Positions 9,682 to 19,973 are shown, numbered from the stretch's first letter. The stretch: 64,000 nucleotides of DNA from Franzmannia pantelleriensis (GCF_900102875.1 NZ_FNGH01000018.1:17786-81785); one strand, 5' to 3'. Numbers and translations are program-made. The notes: generated by a model not told the origin, from the sequence alone.

Positions 9682-11403
9682 TCAGCGCAGCAGCCACGAC
9701 AGCACCAGCAGCAGCAGCAGGATACCCGCCACGCCCTGCCAGAAATTGACCGGCTCCTTGAGCAGCCGCGGGCTGGTGCGCTCGCGGCGCTCAGCGGCAG
9801 GGTCGCGCAACGCATACAGAAACTCCGACAGCCGCCGGAAGCGCAGTGCACGCTGGGGGTCGAGGGCGCGGCGCAGCGCCTCGTCCAGTGCCAGGCTGAT
9901 TTCCGGATTGTGGGTGCGTGCACTGCGATAGGTCAGCTGTTCGAGATCGGTATGGCTGCGCAGCTCGTGGGGAGGCAGCTCATAGGGCTGCGCGCCGGTG
10001 AGCAGCCAATAGACCGTCGAGGCCAGCGCATACTGGTCGCTACGCCGCCCCACGTCGGTGTCGAGGGCATACTCCGGGGCGCTGTGCTCGGTCAACCCCA
10101 GCTGCCGGGCCAGCTCGCGGGAGTGCTTGTGCCCGTCGCCCTCGCGCAATCGGCAGGCGCTGAAATCCGCCAGCACCACCTGGCCGTGACGGTCGATGAG
10201 GATATTGTCGGGATGAATCTGCTGATGCAGCAGGTCGCGGCGGTGCAGCGCCTGTACCGCCTTGCCCAGCTGGCGGGCGATATCCAGCCGCTGGGCCAGG
10301 CTCGCCTGGGGGTGGCGCCGCGACCAATCCGAGAGCCGCTCGCCGTCGACGTAGGCCATCAGGTAATAGAGGTAGCGGCGCGGCCGCGATGACTCCATGA
10401 CCCGCGCCACGAACGGCGAGTTGACGCGCTCCACTACCCACTGCTGGAGCAGGAAGTGCTCGAGATAGGAGTTGCGGTTGGAGAGCTCGGGACTCGGCGC
10501 CTTCATCACCATTTCCCGCTCGCTGTGCGTGTCGCGCACGCGGTAGACCCGCGACTGAGCGGTGCGCGACAGCACTTCCTGCACTTCCAGGCCATCCAGG
10601 CGCTCGCCAGGGCTAAGCTCCGGCGGTACCGGGAGGTCGCCGTACAGCCGCCCGGGATGGTCCTGCTCGGCCTCGGGCAGGTGGTCGATGCGCACCAGCT
10701 GGAAGCAGAACGGTTCACCACCGTAGCCACGCGCCTGGGCACGACTGGTGGCGGCTTCGGCAAGTCGCTCGCAGGCAGCATTGAGGTCACTGGCATCGGC
10801 ACGGATCAGTTGTACATAGTCCGAGGGCATCAGCGTTCCGCGCACCGCCTGGGTGGTAAACAGGAAAATATCGCCCTGCTTGAGCGGCACCGACACGTAG
10901 TCGATATCGATATTGCCATCCAGCCCCAGCGCCCGTGACGGGTAGCGATAGCCGCCGAGGTCGGTGACATGGTCGCGGGAGAGCTGCTCGAACTCAGCAC
11001 CGCGCAGGCGAAACACCAGCGTATCGCCCATATGGAAGAGATGCGCCTCGCGACCGCGATAGACCATCGCCGACAGCGAGGCCATGTAGCTGCCGTTCTG
11101 GACATGCCCGCTCTGGCTGTAGCACCAGCCGTTGAGCGCGCGCAGCACGCGGGTCGCCGAGGTCTTGACGTCCCAGTGGTCGGGGGTCGAGTAGTAGTCG
11201 GCGAGAAAGCCGCGCACGCTAAGGTCACCGGCCTGCTTGGCGATGGCATTGCGCGAACTTGAGTCGCTGATCAGCGCACTGGCGCCCTTGGCTTCGAGCA
11301 GCGTGCGCTCGGCGGGCACGCGTACCGACATGGAGCTGCGATGGTGACGGCGATCAGGGGCGACGAACGCCTGGCCGATGCTCAGCGACAATTCAGAACT
11401 CAC
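9682..11403 (-). CDS. PP2C-like/protein kinase-like fusion, probably catalytically degenerate
   Basis: This 573-residue protein joins a PP2C-type phosphatase fold (about 1-245), a eukaryotic-like kinase fold (about 265-530) and one C-terminal membrane helix. Key residues are missing in both enzymes. The HRD catalytic loop reads HQQIHPDN, so Gln395 replaces the catalytic Asp, and DFG is DFS (413-415). In the PP2C part the usual DG pair is Asp47-Ser48, and the late (S/T)DG metal motif is TTQ in GDIFLFTTQ. The kinase lysine (VMKAP) remains. It starts at GTG with GGAGG six bases upstream. It may act as a binding or signalling scaffold; this is inferred. Confidence 0.85.
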   Translation of the reverse strand: MSSELSLSIGQAFVAPDRRHHRSSMSVRVPAERTLLEAKGASALISDSSSRNAIAKQAGDLSVRGFLADYYSTPDHWDVKTSATRVLRALNGWCYSQSGHVQNGSYMASLSAMVYRGREAHLFHMGDTLVFRLRGAEFEQLSRDHVTDLGGYRYPSRALGLDGNIDIDYVSVPLKQGDIFLFTTQAVRGTLMPSDYVQLIRADASDLNAACERLAEAATSRAQARGYGGEPFCFQLVRIDHLPEAEQDHPGRLYGDLPVPPELSPGERLDGLEVQEVLSRTAQSRVYRVRDTHSEREMVMKAPSPELSNRNSYLEHFLLQQWVVERVNSPFVARVMESSRPRRYLYYLMAYVDGERLSDWSRRHPQASLAQRLDIARQLGKAVQALHRRDLLHQQIHPDNILIDRHGQVVLADFSACRLREGDGHKHSRELARQLGLTEHSAPEYALDTDVGRRSDQYALASTVYWLLTGAQPYELPPHELRSHTDLEQLTYRSARTHNPEISLALDEALRRALDPQRALRFRRLSEFLYALRDPAAERRERTSPRLLKEPVNFWQGVAGILLLLLVLSWLLR

Positions 11404-11517
11404 TGCTCCTCCCGTGACACTTCACTGGTCGACTGGCCGCCGCGCTGGCGACGGCGCTATCCATCATACACCGCTTATGCGACAAGCACTTGTCCACCAA
11501 AGGAGAAAGCCCAGGCA

Positions 11518-11547
11518 TTGGTAATCATACAGCGCACTTCGTATAAT
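11518..11547 (+). promoter_or_regulatory. Likely sigma-70 promoter of ppa
   Basis: TTGGTA at 11518-11523 and TATAAT at 11542-11547 are separated by 18 bases. The -10 box is a perfect consensus and lies 79 bases upstream of the ppa start codon. The intergenic region is shared with the divergent kinase-like gene. Confidence 0.6.
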
Positions 11548-11626
11548 TCGCCGCATTGCAATAAACGCCAGTGGCCTGGTCAACGCCAGCACAAGCATTC
11601 CCACTACGTAAAGAAAGGACTGCAGC

Positions 11627-12157
11627 ATGAGTTTCGACAAGATCCCCGCCGGCAAGGACCTTCCCAACGACGTCTACGTCGCTATCGAGATCCCCGCCAA
11701 CCACGCGCCGATCAAGTACGAGATCGACAAGGACATGGACGCGCTGCTGGTCGACCGCTTCATGGCCACGCCGATGTTCTACCCGGCCAACTACGGCTTC
11801 ATCCCCGACACCCTAGCCGACGACGGCGACGCCCTTGACGCGCTGGTGGTCACCCCCTACCCGGTGCAACCGGGCAGCGTGATCCGCGCCCGTCCGGTGG
11901 GCGTGCTCAACATGACCGATGAAGCCGGCGAGGACGCCAAGCTGGTCTGCGTCCCGCATCAGAAGCTTACCGCCCTCTACGACGAGGTGCAGGAAGTCAC
12001 CGATCTGCCCGAGCTGCTGCGTCAGCAGATCGCCCACTTCTTTGAGAACTACAAGGATCTCGAGAAGGGCAAGTGGGTCAAGGTCGAGTCCTGGGAAGGC
12101 GCCGAAGCCGCCCGTGCGGCGATCGAGAAAGCCGCCGCGGCCTACGCCAAGGCCTGA
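11627..12157 (+). CDS. ppa: Inorganic pyrophosphatase, family I
   Basis: This soluble 176-residue enzyme hydrolyses pyrophosphate, pulling biosynthetic reactions forward. The family I signature DGDALDALV (about residues 65-73) holds the metal-binding aspartates, and [24 protein letters not shown] is represented by [10 protein letters not shown] just before it. The start has AAAGGA upstream. The length is normal for bacterial hexameric enzymes. It stands alone, with a strong promoter and a terminator hairpin. Confidence 0.96.
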   Translation: MSFDKIPAGKDLPNDVYVAIEIPANHAPIKYEIDKDMDALLVDRFMATPMFYPANYGFIPDTLADDGDALDALVVTPYPVQPGSVIRARPVGVLNMTDEAGEDAKLVCVPHQKLTALYDEVQEVTDLPELLRQQIAHFFENYKDLEKGKWVKVESWEGAEAARAAIEKAAAAYAKA

Positions 12158-12175
12158 TTCCCGGCACACGCCTCA

Positions 12176-12212
12176 ACGACAGCGGGCCGCCCAAGGGACG
12201 GCCCGCTGTCGT
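12176..12212 (+). terminator. Hairpin after ppa
   Basis: A perfect 14-base stem (12176-12189 with 12199-12212) encloses a 9-base loop immediately after the ppa stop codon. No T run follows, but the position between convergent genes suggests a terminator in one or both directions. Confidence 0.65.
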
Positions 12213-12226
12213 GTCAGCCTCCTGAC

Positions 12227-13417
12227 TTACGACGCTGCCTCGCCTTCTGCGTCTTCCGGGCCGGCTTCCTCGGCCTCGTCGGCCTCCTGATCACTGCCCT
12301 CATCGGGGGCATCCTCGCTGACTGCCTGGTCGTCTTCCACCACCTCCTCCACCGGCGGCTCCACGGCCTGTTCCTCCTCGGCGGCGTGTACCTCGGTCAC
12401 CTCGACCGCCGCCACCCGCGAGGCGAGTTCACCGGCCAGGTCCCGCGCACGCACGGTGTAGTTGGCCATCACCAGCGAATGATTGGCGAAGATACCGAAC
12501 CCCGAGCCGTTGAGGATCACCGGGCTCCAGATCCGCCGCTGGGTCATCTCCAGCTCGGCGATCAACTGGTGCCAGTCGCTGTGCGCCTCGGCGGCCTCGA
12601 GCAGATCGGCATAGTCGCGCTCCATGCCGCGCAGGAAGTGCAGCAGTGCCCAAGCACTGCCACGCGTCTCGAAGAAGATATCGTCGACGCGATACCAGGG
12701 CGTGGCCTCAGGCCGCTCGTCGGCATCGATGCCCAGCGCGCGACTGGCATCGCGCTCGCCAATGCTGGCCGATAGTCGCCGGGTCAGGTCCTCGAGACGC
12801 GTCTCTACCCGACCCAGCCAATCGGCCAGCGGCTCACCTTGGGGCGCGAGCCCCGCGGCGCCCTCCTCGCCCAGCTCGCTCAAGTAGCCCGCCAGTGCCT
12901 CGGAGGCCTGGCCGAAGCGCTGCTCGGCCGAGGGATAGAGCCAATCGCGACTGCTCACCTGTAGTCGACGCTCGGCCTCCTCGAGATTGGCGTTGCCGCC
13001 GCCGGCCATCTCCAGCAGGCTCGCCGACAGGTCACGCGACTGACGCAGCACGCCAAGCTCCCAGTTGGGCATATTGTCGAGCCACACGCCGGGCGGCGCG
13101 ATGTCGTTGCGCAGGTAGCCACCGGGCTTGTCGGTCAGGGTGTCCACGACCTGCTTGAGGGTGGCGGTGATCACCGTGCCACGCGCCCCCGGCAGCCCCG
13201 ACTGATCGCCATCGAGGGCCTGGCGCTGTTCAGCGGTGGCAAGCTCGACGTCGAACGGCGGCGGCTCGCGACTCCACCAGATACCCAGCGCCAGCGTCAC
13301 CAGCAGGTAGATCAGTAGCAGAGCCAGCAGCGGTTTCCAGATCCAGCCGTAATCGGGCCGCTCGAGTTCACGGTGCCGCGCGTCGCGCGCGGCCTTGCGT
13401 CTTCCCAGCAGTGACAT
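12227..13417 (-). CDS. DUF2333 family membrane-anchored protein
   Basis: This 396-residue protein has one N-terminal membrane segment (IWKPLLALLLIYLLVTLALGI, about residues 25-45, shown here as a hydrophobic stretch) and a large domain with LDNMPNWELGVLRQSRD, RVDDIFFETRGSAW and SPVILNGSGFG, which I recognise as DUF2333. The last 60 residues or so are very acidic and rich in Glu, Asp and Pro, as in halotolerant organisms. The ATG at 13417 has AAGGAAG upstream, so the longer open frame beyond it was not used. The function is not established. Confidence 0.8.
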   Translation of the reverse strand: MSLLGRRKAARDARHRELERPDYGWIWKPLLALLLIYLLVTLALGIWWSREPPPFDVELATAEQRQALDGDQSGLPGARGTVITATLKQVVDTLTDKPGGYLRNDIAPPGVWLDNMPNWELGVLRQSRDLSASLLEMAGGGNANLEEAERRLQVSSRDWLYPSAEQRFGQASEALAGYLSELGEEGAAGLAPQGEPLADWLGRVETRLEDLTRRLSASIGERDASRALGIDADERPEATPWYRVDDIFFETRGSAWALLHFLRGMERDYADLLEAAEAHSDWHQLIAELEMTQRRIWSPVILNGSGFGIFANHSLVMANYTVRARDLAGELASRVAAVEVTEVHAAEEEQAVEPPVEEVVEDDQAVSEDAPDEGSDQEADEAEEAGPEDAEGEAAS

Positions 13418-13597
13418 GGCATCGCTTCCTTGATGAGAGGGACAAAAGGCCGCAGCGCATTCAACGCCCACGCCTGCTTGCGTTATCCTAGCATGTGGCC
13501 GGCTCGCCGAGCGCCATCGGGAACGACCGACGGGCCCGCCGGTCACACAGGCGTCTCGTCGACCCCGCCAGACCATGCGACTAAGGATACTCCACTC

Positions 13598-15454
13598 GTG
13601 AACTCGCGCTTCACCCTTCGCACTGTACTTGCCTGGTTCATGCTGATGCTCCTCCCGGCACTGGCCCAGGCCCAGTGGTTCTCATCGGGCGGCAGCTCGA
13701 GTCGCGACTTCCTACCCGTGCATGAGGCCTTCGAGGCCAGCGCCTGGCTGGACGAAGACAGCCTCTATGTCGGCATGCAGAGCGCCGACGACTACTACCT
13801 GTACCGCCATCGCTTCGAGATCGAGAGCCTAGATGATGACGTCAGCCTGGGCGAACCGGTGATCCCGCCCGGCGAGGCACACAGCGACGAGTTCTTCGGT
13901 GACGTCTACGTCTTCTACCAGCCGGTGGTAGTGGAGATCCCCTTGGAGAACGGCCGCCCCGAGTCACTCTCCCTGGCACTGACCTTCCAGGGCTGCGCCG
14001 ATGCCGGGCTCTGCTATCCCCCCGAGCGCATTACCCTGGAGGCGATGCCCGGCTCGCCGCCGGCGGTGTTTGCCAACGCCCAGGCCAGCGGTGACGGCAG
14101 CGCCGGCACTGCCACGACCGCCCCCAACCTGCAGAGTGCCGACGGCCGCTTCAGTGCGCTGCTGGCCGACGCCAGCCCGCTATTGATGGTAGGGCTGTTC
14201 TTCCTCGCCGGACTGGGGCTGACCTTTACCCCTTGCGTGCTGCCGATGGTGCCGATCCTGTCGTCGATCATCGTTGGCCAGAACCCCAGCCGCGGCCGCG
14301 CTTTCGTGCTGTCGGCCAGCTACGTGGCCGGCATGGCCGCTACCTACGCCACGGTCGGCGTACTGATGGGGCTATTCGGTGCCGGACTCAACCTCCAGGC
14401 CCAGCTGCAGTCGGCGCCGGTGCTGATCGGCTTCAGCGCGCTGTTCGTGGCGTTTGCCCTGGCCATGCTCGGTGCCTTCAATCTGCGCCTGTCGCCGCGC
14501 CTGGCCGGCAGGGTCGATGCCTGGCAGGCCCGCGCTCAGCGCAGCGGCCCGCCCGGCCTGGCACTGGCCGGCGCGCTCTCGGTGCTGGTGGTATCGCCCT
14601 GCGTCTCGGCGCCGCTGGCCGGCGCGCTGGTGTTCATCTCGACCACCGGTGACGCCCTGCTGGGCGGCGCCGCGCTGCTGGCACTGGCGCTGGGCATGGG
14701 GATTCCGCTGCTGCTGGTGGGCACCTTCGGCACCACCCTGATGCCGCGCACCGGCGCCTGGATGAACGGCGTCAAGATTGCCTTCGGTGTGCTGCTGCTG
14801 TGGGTGGCGATATGGCTGATCGAACGCCTGCTGCCACCGGCGGTGGCACTGTTGCTGTGGTCAGCACTGGCCATCGGCACCGCCCTGGCGCTCGGCGCCT
14901 TGCGCCTGGATGCGCCACGCGGCTGGCCACAGCTGCGCCAGGGCGCCGGCCTGATGCTGCTGATCTGGGGTATTGCGCTGGTGATCGGCGCCGCCCGCGG
15001 CGCCCAGGACCCGCTGCGGCCACTGGCGACGCCGCCGGGCGTAATGGCCGAGCGCAGCGGCACCGAGCTGCCGACGCCGGTCAGCGTGTCGCGGCTGGAT
15101 GACTTCCAGGCCGCACTGGCCGATGCCAGCCGCGAGGGTCGGCCGGTGTTCGTCGATGTCACCGCCGACTGGTGCATCTCCTGCAAGCAGATGGAGCGCA
15201 GCGTCTACCCCAGCGCGGCGAATCAGCTGGCCGGCTTCCAGCGCATCCAGATCGACGTCACCGACACCACTGCCGAGAGTCGCGAGCTGCTCGACCACTT
15301 CGGCCTGTTCGGCCCTCCCAGCCTGCTGTTCTTCGACGGTGAACAGGAGATTCGCGACGCACGCATTCTCGGCGAGGTGGGACGTCGCGACTTCGCCCAG
15401 CACCTCGACCAGCTGCTTGGCTGGCTGGAGCAGCAGCGCCCCTCAACGACGTGA
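13598..15454 (+). CDS. dsbD: Thiol:disulfide interchange protein DsbD
   Basis: DsbD carries electrons from cytoplasmic thioredoxin across the inner membrane to periplasmic DsbC/DsbG-type proteins. The 618-residue product has a signal peptide ending near ALAQA, an N-terminal immunoglobulin-like domain with the cysteine pair in GCADAGLCYPP, about eight membrane helices with cysteines in FTPCVLPM and VSPCVSAPL, and a C-terminal thioredoxin domain with WCISCK. All three redox pairs are intact. The chosen GTG at 13598 is preceded by AAGGAT and puts the signal peptide at the N-terminus. Confidence 0.93.
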   Translation: MNSRFTLRTVLAWFMLMLLPALAQAQWFSSGGSSSRDFLPVHEAFEASAWLDEDSLYVGMQSADDYYLYRHRFEIESLDDDVSLGEPVIPPGEAHSDEFFGDVYVFYQPVVVEIPLENGRPESLSLALTFQGCADAGLCYPPERITLEAMPGSPPAVFANAQASGDGSAGTATTAPNLQSADGRFSALLADASPLLMVGLFFLAGLGLTFTPCVLPMVPILSSIIVGQNPSRGRAFVLSASYVAGMAATYATVGVLMGLFGAGLNLQAQLQSAPVLIGFSALFVAFALAMLGAFNLRLSPRLAGRVDAWQARAQRSGPPGLALAGALSVLVVSPCVSAPLAGALVFISTTGDALLGGAALLALALGMGIPLLLVGTFGTTLMPRTGAWMNGVKIAFGVLLLWVAIWLIERLLPPAVALLLWSALAIGTALALGALRLDAPRGWPQLRQGAGLMLLIWGIALVIGAARGAQDPLRPLATPPGVMAERSGTELPTPVSVSRLDDFQAALADASREGRPVFVDVTADWCISCKQMERSVYPSAANQLAGFQRIQIDVTDTTAESRELLDHFGLFGPPSLLFFDGEQEIRDARILGEVGRRDFAQHLDQLLGWLEQQRPSTT

Positions 15455-15616
15455 TTATCGTCAAACATCCGTTTAGTTGTCGGCTTCAGTGGCTATCACC
15501 GTGGCGCGCTGGACAAGCCCCCCTTTTTTCGGCACACTCCGCGAACACTGTTCTTAACGGCCTATATCACGATAATTTTCATCATCGTGCCGTTATCTAC
15601 ACCAAGTCGGCTCAGG

Positions 15617-15645
15617 TTGACAGCGTCACCCGCCGGCCCTATTTC
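15617..15645 (+). promoter_or_regulatory. Possible accB promoter
   Basis: TTGACA at 15617-15622 and TATTTC at 15640-15645 have 17-base spacing and lie just before accB. The -35 box is perfect and the -10 box is moderate. The transcript leader would be short. The rest of the 214-base gap after dsbD shows no gene. Confidence 0.4.
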
Positions 15646-15668
15646 TCCACCCTGATCGAGACAGATTC

Positions 15669-16139
15669 ATGGATATTCGCAAGGTCAAGAAGCTGATCGA
15701 GCTGTTGGAAGAGTCCAATATCAGCGAGATTGAAATTCAGGAAGGCGAAGAGTCGGTCCGTATCAGCCGCCACCCCAATGGCGCCGTCTATCAGAACAGC
15801 ATGCCGCAGTACGCCATGCCGCAGGGGGGCTACGCACCGCCCGCCTCCGCGCCTGCCGCGCCCCAGCCCAGCGCCGAGGAGAGCAGCACGCCGGCACAGC
15901 CCGAAGGTCACGCCGTCGCCTCGCCGATGGTCGGCACCTTCTACCGCGCCCCGGCGCCCGGCGCCAAGGCGTTCGTGGAAGTCGGACAGAGCGTCAAGAA
16001 AGGCGATGCCGTGTGCATCGTCGAGGCCATGAAGATGATGAATCAGATCGAGGCCGACAAAGACGGCGTGATCGAAGCCATCCTGGTCGAGGACGGTGAG
16101 CCGGTCGAGTTCGACCAGCCGATGCTCATCATCAGCTAA
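15669..16139 (+). CDS. accB: Biotin carboxyl carrier protein of acetyl-CoA carboxylase
   Basis: AccB carries biotin between the carboxylase (AccC) and transferase (AccAD) in the first step of fatty acid synthesis. The 156-residue protein has the biotinyl motif EAMKMMN with Lys122 as the attachment site, a Pro/Ala-rich linker at about residues 50-75 and the typical N-terminal [16 protein letters not shown]. accC follows after 21 bases. The biotin needed can be made by the bio operon in this window. Confidence 0.97.
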   Translation: MDIRKVKKLIELLEESNISEIEIQEGEESVRISRHPNGAVYQNSMPQYAMPQGGYAPPASAPAAPQPSAEESSTPAQPEGHAVASPMVGTFYRAPAPGAKAFVEVGQSVKKGDAVCIVEAMKMMNQIEADKDGVIEAILVEDGEPVEFDQPMLIIS

Positions 16140-16160
16140 CCTCCAAGGGGCGCAACCATC

Positions 16161-17501
16161 ATGTTGGACAAGGTACTCATCGCCAATCGCGGCGAGATCG
16201 CCCTGCGCATCCTGCGCGCCTGCAAGGAGCTGGGCATCAAGACGGTGGCGGTTCACTCCAAGGCCGACCGCGAGCTGATGCACGTACGGCTGGCCGACGA
16301 AGCGGTCTGCATCGGCCCGGCCTCCTCGGCGCAGTCCTACCTCAATATCCCGGCGCTGATCAGCGCCGCTGAAGTCACCGATGCCAGCGCCATTCACCCC
16401 GGCTACGGTTTTCTCTCCGAGAATGCCGACTTCGCCGAACAGGTCGAGCGCTCCGGTTTCACCTTCATTGGTCCGCGCGCCGAGACCATTCGCCTGATGG
16501 GCGACAAGGTCAGCGCCATCGAGGCCATGAAGAAGGCCGGCGTGCCCACCGTGCCGGGCTCCGATGGCCCGGTGCCGGACGATCCCCAACAGACGCTGGC
16601 GATCGCCCGGCGCATCGGCTATCCAGTGATCATCAAGGCCGCCTCCGGCGGCGGTGGCCGCGGCATGCGCGTGGTGCACAACGAAGCGCACCTGCTGTCG
16701 TCGATCAGCGTGACCCAGAACGAGGCCAATGCGGCGTTCGGCGACGGCACCGTCTACATGGAAAAATTCCTCGAGCAGCCGCGCCACGTCGAGGTGCAGG
16801 TGCTGGCCGATGGCCAAGGCAATGCCGTGCATCTCTATGACCGCGACTGCTCGCTGCAGCGCCGCCACCAGAAGGTGCTCGAGGAAGCCCCTGCGCCGCA
16901 TCTTGACCAGGAAGCCCGGGCTCGGGTGCTCAAGGCCTGCACCGATGCCTGCCTGACCATCAACTATCGTGGCGCTGGCACCTTCGAGTTCCTCTACGAG
17001 AACGGCCAGTTCTTCTTCATCGAGATGAACACCCGGGTACAGGTCGAGCACCCGGTCACCGAAATGGTCACCGGTGTGGATATCGTCAAGGAGCAGCTGC
17101 GCATCGCCTCCGGCATGCCTCTGTCGATCAGTCAGGAGGACGTGCAGCTCAACGGTCACGCCTTCGAGTGCCGTATCAACGCCGAAGACGCGCGCACCTT
17201 CATGCCATCGCCGGGCAAGGTCTCGCTCTACCACGCTCCCGGCGGACTCGGCGTGCGCATGGACTCGCACCTGTATACCGGCTATACGGTACCGCCCCAC
17301 TACGACTCGCTGATCGGTAAGCTGATCACCTGGGGGGCCGACCGTGAGATCGCCCTGACGCGCATGCGCATCGCCCTCGACGAGCTGCTGGTAGAGGGCA
17401 TCAAGACCAATATCGACCTGCAGAAGGATCTGGTGCGCGACAGCCACTTCCATCACGGCGGCGTCAATATCCACTACCTCGAGAAGAAGCTCGCCCAGTA
17501 A
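16161..17501 (+). CDS. accC: Biotin carboxylase subunit of acetyl-CoA carboxylase
   Basis: AccC uses ATP and bicarbonate to carboxylate the biotin on AccB. The 446-residue protein shows the N-terminal [15 protein letters not shown], the ATP-grasp glycine loop [12 protein letters not shown], and the [16 protein letters not shown] active-site segment with its metal-binding glutamate and catalytic arginine. Length and motifs are normal. It is co-transcribed with accB and followed by a terminator. Confidence 0.97.
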   Translation: MLDKVLIANRGEIALRILRACKELGIKTVAVHSKADRELMHVRLADEAVCIGPASSAQSYLNIPALISAAEVTDASAIHPGYGFLSENADFAEQVERSGFTFIGPRAETIRLMGDKVSAIEAMKKAGVPTVPGSDGPVPDDPQQTLAIARRIGYPVIIKAASGGGGRGMRVVHNEAHLLSSISVTQNEANAAFGDGTVYMEKFLEQPRHVEVQVLADGQGNAVHLYDRDCSLQRRHQKVLEEAPAPHLDQEARARVLKACTDACLTINYRGAGTFEFLYENGQFFFIEMNTRVQVEHPVTEMVTGVDIVKEQLRIASGMPLSISQEDVQLNGHAFECRINAEDARTFMPSPGKVSLYHAPGGLGVRMDSHLYTGYTVPPHYDSLIGKLITWGADREIALTRMRIALDELLVEGIKTNIDLQKDLVRDSHFHHGGVNIHYLEKKLAQ

Positions 17502-17515
17502 TTGACGGCGCGCTG

Positions 17516-17545
17516 AACGGGGTGGCCGCCGGCCGCCCCGTTTTT
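17516..17545 (+). terminator. Rho-independent terminator after accBC
   Basis: An 11-12 base GC-rich stem (ACGGGGTGGCC with its partner, one G-U pair) closes a short loop and is followed by TTTTT. It lies 14 bases after the accC stop codon. Confidence 0.85.
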
Positions 17546-17583
17546 GTATGCGCCTCGCTCACCGCCCATCAGGAGGCTTGCGC

Positions 17584-18498
17584 ATGCCCTGGCTGCAACT
17601 CAAGGCCCATACCGCCCCCGAATTCGCCGAGCGCCTCGAGGACTTGCTACTCGACGAGGGCGCCAGCGCCATTACCCTGCAGGACGCCCACGACGACCCG
17701 GTGTTCGAGCCCGATCGCGGCACCACCCCGCTGTGGAACGAGACGGTGCTTACCGGCCTCTACGACGACCTGGAAGGGGTGGACGCCATGCTCGAGCGCG
17801 TGCGCCAGGCGTGGGCCACGGAGCTGCCCGATGACCCCTGCCCGGAGATCGAGGTCGAGCTGCTCGCCGATCGCGACTGGGAGCGTGAGTGGATGGACGG
17901 CTTCACGCCACTGCAGATGGGCCAGCGGCTGTGGATCGTACCCAGCTGGCACGCCGCCCCCGACCCCGACGCCGTCAACCTGCTGCTCGACCCGGGCCTG
18001 GCCTTCGGTACCGGCACCCACCCCACCACCGCGCTGTGCCTGGCCTGGCTCGACGATCTCTCGGTAGCCGGCGAGCTCGACGACCGCGACGTGCTCGACG
18101 TCGGCTGCGGCTCAGGCATCCTCGCCATTGCTTCGCTCAAGCTGGGTGCCGCCCGTGCGGTGGGCACCGATATCGATCCCCAGGCGCTCACCGCCAGCCG
18201 CGACAACGCCGAGCGCAACGCGGTAGACGTCGACGCCCTGGCGCTGCACTACCCCGAACAGATCGACGACACGCGGACCTTCGAGGTGGTGGTCGCCAAC
18301 ATCCTCGCCGGCCCGCTGGTCGAGCTTGCCGACATGATCGCCGGCCACGTCGCCCCCGGCGGACGCCTGGCACTATCCGGGATTCTTGCCCAGCAGGCCG
18401 ACGAGGTGCTGGAGGCCTATCGCGCCCAGGGCCTGATCATGGACGAACCGGCCAGCCGCGACGGCTGGGTGCGACTGAACGGTCGGCGGCCGAATTAA
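17584..18498 (+). CDS. prmA: Ribosomal protein L11 methyltransferase
   Basis: PrmA trimethylates ribosomal protein L11 with S-adenosylmethionine. The 304-residue product starts MPWLQLKAHT, has LAFGTGTHPTT, the SAM loop DVGCGSGILAIASLKLG (split here by the usual glycines), and VANILAGPLVEL at the catalytic motif position. The ATG follows a strong AGGAGG sequence. accC-prmA-dusB-fis-purH is a widely conserved order. Confidence 0.94.
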   Translation: MPWLQLKAHTAPEFAERLEDLLLDEGASAITLQDAHDDPVFEPDRGTTPLWNETVLTGLYDDLEGVDAMLERVRQAWATELPDDPCPEIEVELLADRDWEREWMDGFTPLQMGQRLWIVPSWHAAPDPDAVNLLLDPGLAFGTGTHPTTALCLAWLDDLSVAGELDDRDVLDVGCGSGILAIASLKLGAARAVGTDIDPQALTASRDNAERNAVDVDALALHYPEQIDDTRTFEVVVANILAGPLVELADMIAGHVAPGGRLALSGILAQQADEVLEAYRAQGLIMDEPASRDGWVRLNGRRPN

Positions 18499-18585
18499 TT
18501 CCGGGCTGGCTGAATGTCCACCTTCACCCGCGGCCGAGCGGTGGGTATGATATGCCCCCCTTGCTGATGATGCGCTCGATCGACC

Positions 18586-19626
18586 ATGCCCATTGACGCC
18601 TCGGCGCTGCCGTCCATCGGCCGCCACCGCCTGCCCAACCGCGTGATCCTGGCCCCCATGGCCGGGGTCACCGACCGCCCCTTCCGGCAACTGTGCCGGC
18701 GGCTGGGCGCCGGGCTGGTGGTCGGCGAGATGGTCACCTCGGACCCCAGCCTGTGGCACACCCGCAAGTCGCGGCTACGCATGGATCACCGCGGCGAACC
18801 CGGCCCGCGCGCCGTGCAGATCGCCGGCGGCGACGCCGCCATGCTGGCCGAGGCGGCACGCCTCAACGCCGAGCAGGGCGCCGAGATCATCGACATCAAC
18901 ATGGGCTGCCCGGCCAAGAAGGTGTGCTACAAGGCTGCCGGCTCGGCCCTGCTGCGCGACGAACGACTGGTGGCCGAGATTCTGGATGCCGTGGTGGCCG
19001 CGGTGGACGTACCGGTCACGCTCAAGATCCGCACCGGCTGGTGTGCCGAAAGCAACAACGGCGTGCGTATCGCCCGCCTCGCCGAGAACGCCGGCATCCA
19101 AGCCCTGGCGGTTCACGGCCGCACCCGCGAGCAGCGCTATACCGGCCACGCCGAGTACGACACCATCGCCGCGATCAAGGCCGCGGTATCGATGCCGGTA
19201 TTTGCCAACGGTGATATCGATTCTCCCGAGAAAGCTGCCCGTATCCTCGACTATACTGGGGCGGATGCGGTGATGGTCGGCCGTGGCGCCCAGGGCAATC
19301 CCTGGCTGTTCGGCGAGATCGACCACTACCTGCGCCACGGGCAGCGACTCGCGGCCCCCAGCGCCGCTCAGCGCCGCGAGGTGATGCGCGACCACCTCGC
19401 TACCCTGCATGCGTTCTACGGCGAGCACATGGGCGTACGTATCGCGCGCAAGCACCTCGGCTGGTATTTGGCCCGGCATGCATCTGATGCCCATGCCGTC
19501 AAGGCGCTGCGCGCACGCTTCAATGCTCTGGAAAATGCCCAGGCACAGCAATATTTCGTGGATCAACTGTTTCGCCATCCCGCCGACGCGCGGCCGATGG
19601 CGTCGGATGGAATCAGTGCAGCATGA
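18586..19626 (+). CDS. dusB: tRNA-dihydrouridine synthase B
   Basis: DusB reduces uridine to dihydrouridine in tRNA using FMN and NADPH. The 346-residue protein begins with [19 protein letters not shown] in two familiar parts ([13 protein letters not shown]), has [18 protein letters not shown] with the catalytic cysteine, [11 protein letters not shown] and [12 protein letters not shown] for phosphate binding of FMN. It overlaps fis by four bases (ATGA), the usual dusB-fis operon, in which fis output depends on translation through dusB. Confidence 0.95.
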   Translation: MPIDASALPSIGRHRLPNRVILAPMAGVTDRPFRQLCRRLGAGLVVGEMVTSDPSLWHTRKSRLRMDHRGEPGPRAVQIAGGDAAMLAEAARLNAEQGAEIIDINMGCPAKKVCYKAAGSALLRDERLVAEILDAVVAAVDVPVTLKIRTGWCAESNNGVRIARLAENAGIQALAVHGRTREQRYTGHAEYDTIAAIKAAVSMPVFANGDIDSPEKAARILDYTGADAVMVGRGAQGNPWLFGEIDHYLRHGQRLAAPSAAQRREVMRDHLATLHAFYGEHMGVRIARKHLGWYLARHASDAHAVKALRARFNALENAQAQQYFVDQLFRHPADARPMASDGISAA

Positions 19627-19967
19627 CCAGCAGGCAACCCACTCAACCAGGCTCCCTGATGACCGCCACTCAGGAATCGCTTGACCTGGCCGCGGCGCTG
19701 CCCAGCGATGACGACGCCTCGCTGGCCCCCACGCCCACCGACCGCCCATTGCGTGAGGCGGTGGATGTCGCCATGCGGCGCTACTTCGACCACCTCGACG
19801 GCGAGACGGTCACCGATCTCTACGCCATGGTGCTGGCCGAGGTCGAGGCACCACTGCTGACGGCGGTCATGGACCATGTCGACGGTAACCAGACCCGCGC
19901 CGCCGACATGTTGGGTCTCAACCGTGGCACGCTGCGCAAGAAGCTCAAGCAGTACGACCTGATCTGA
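19623..19967 (+). CDS. fis: DNA-binding protein Fis
   Basis: Fis is a nucleoid-associated protein that bends DNA and regulates rRNA and many growth genes. The 114-residue product has an N-terminal extension of about 30 residues compared with E. coli Fis (98 residues). The C-terminal helix-turn-helix [20 protein letters not shown] is intact in its two parts ([14 protein letters not shown]). Start ATG 19623 overlaps dusB; an internal ATG 12 codons later is another possible start. Confidence 0.95.
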   Translation: MTSRQPTQPGSLMTATQESLDLAAALPSDDDASLAPTPTDRPLREAVDVAMRRYFDHLDGETVTDLYAMVLAEVEAPLLTAVMDHVDGNQTRAADMLGLNRGTLRKKLKQYDLI

Positions 19968-19973
19968 TACCAC

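Noticed and set aside
15639..17474. 611-codon open frame antisense to accB-accC
   Set aside because: It mirrors the codon structure of two well-recognised genes on the other strand and has no recognisable domain. Such long antisense frames are common in GC-rich DNA.
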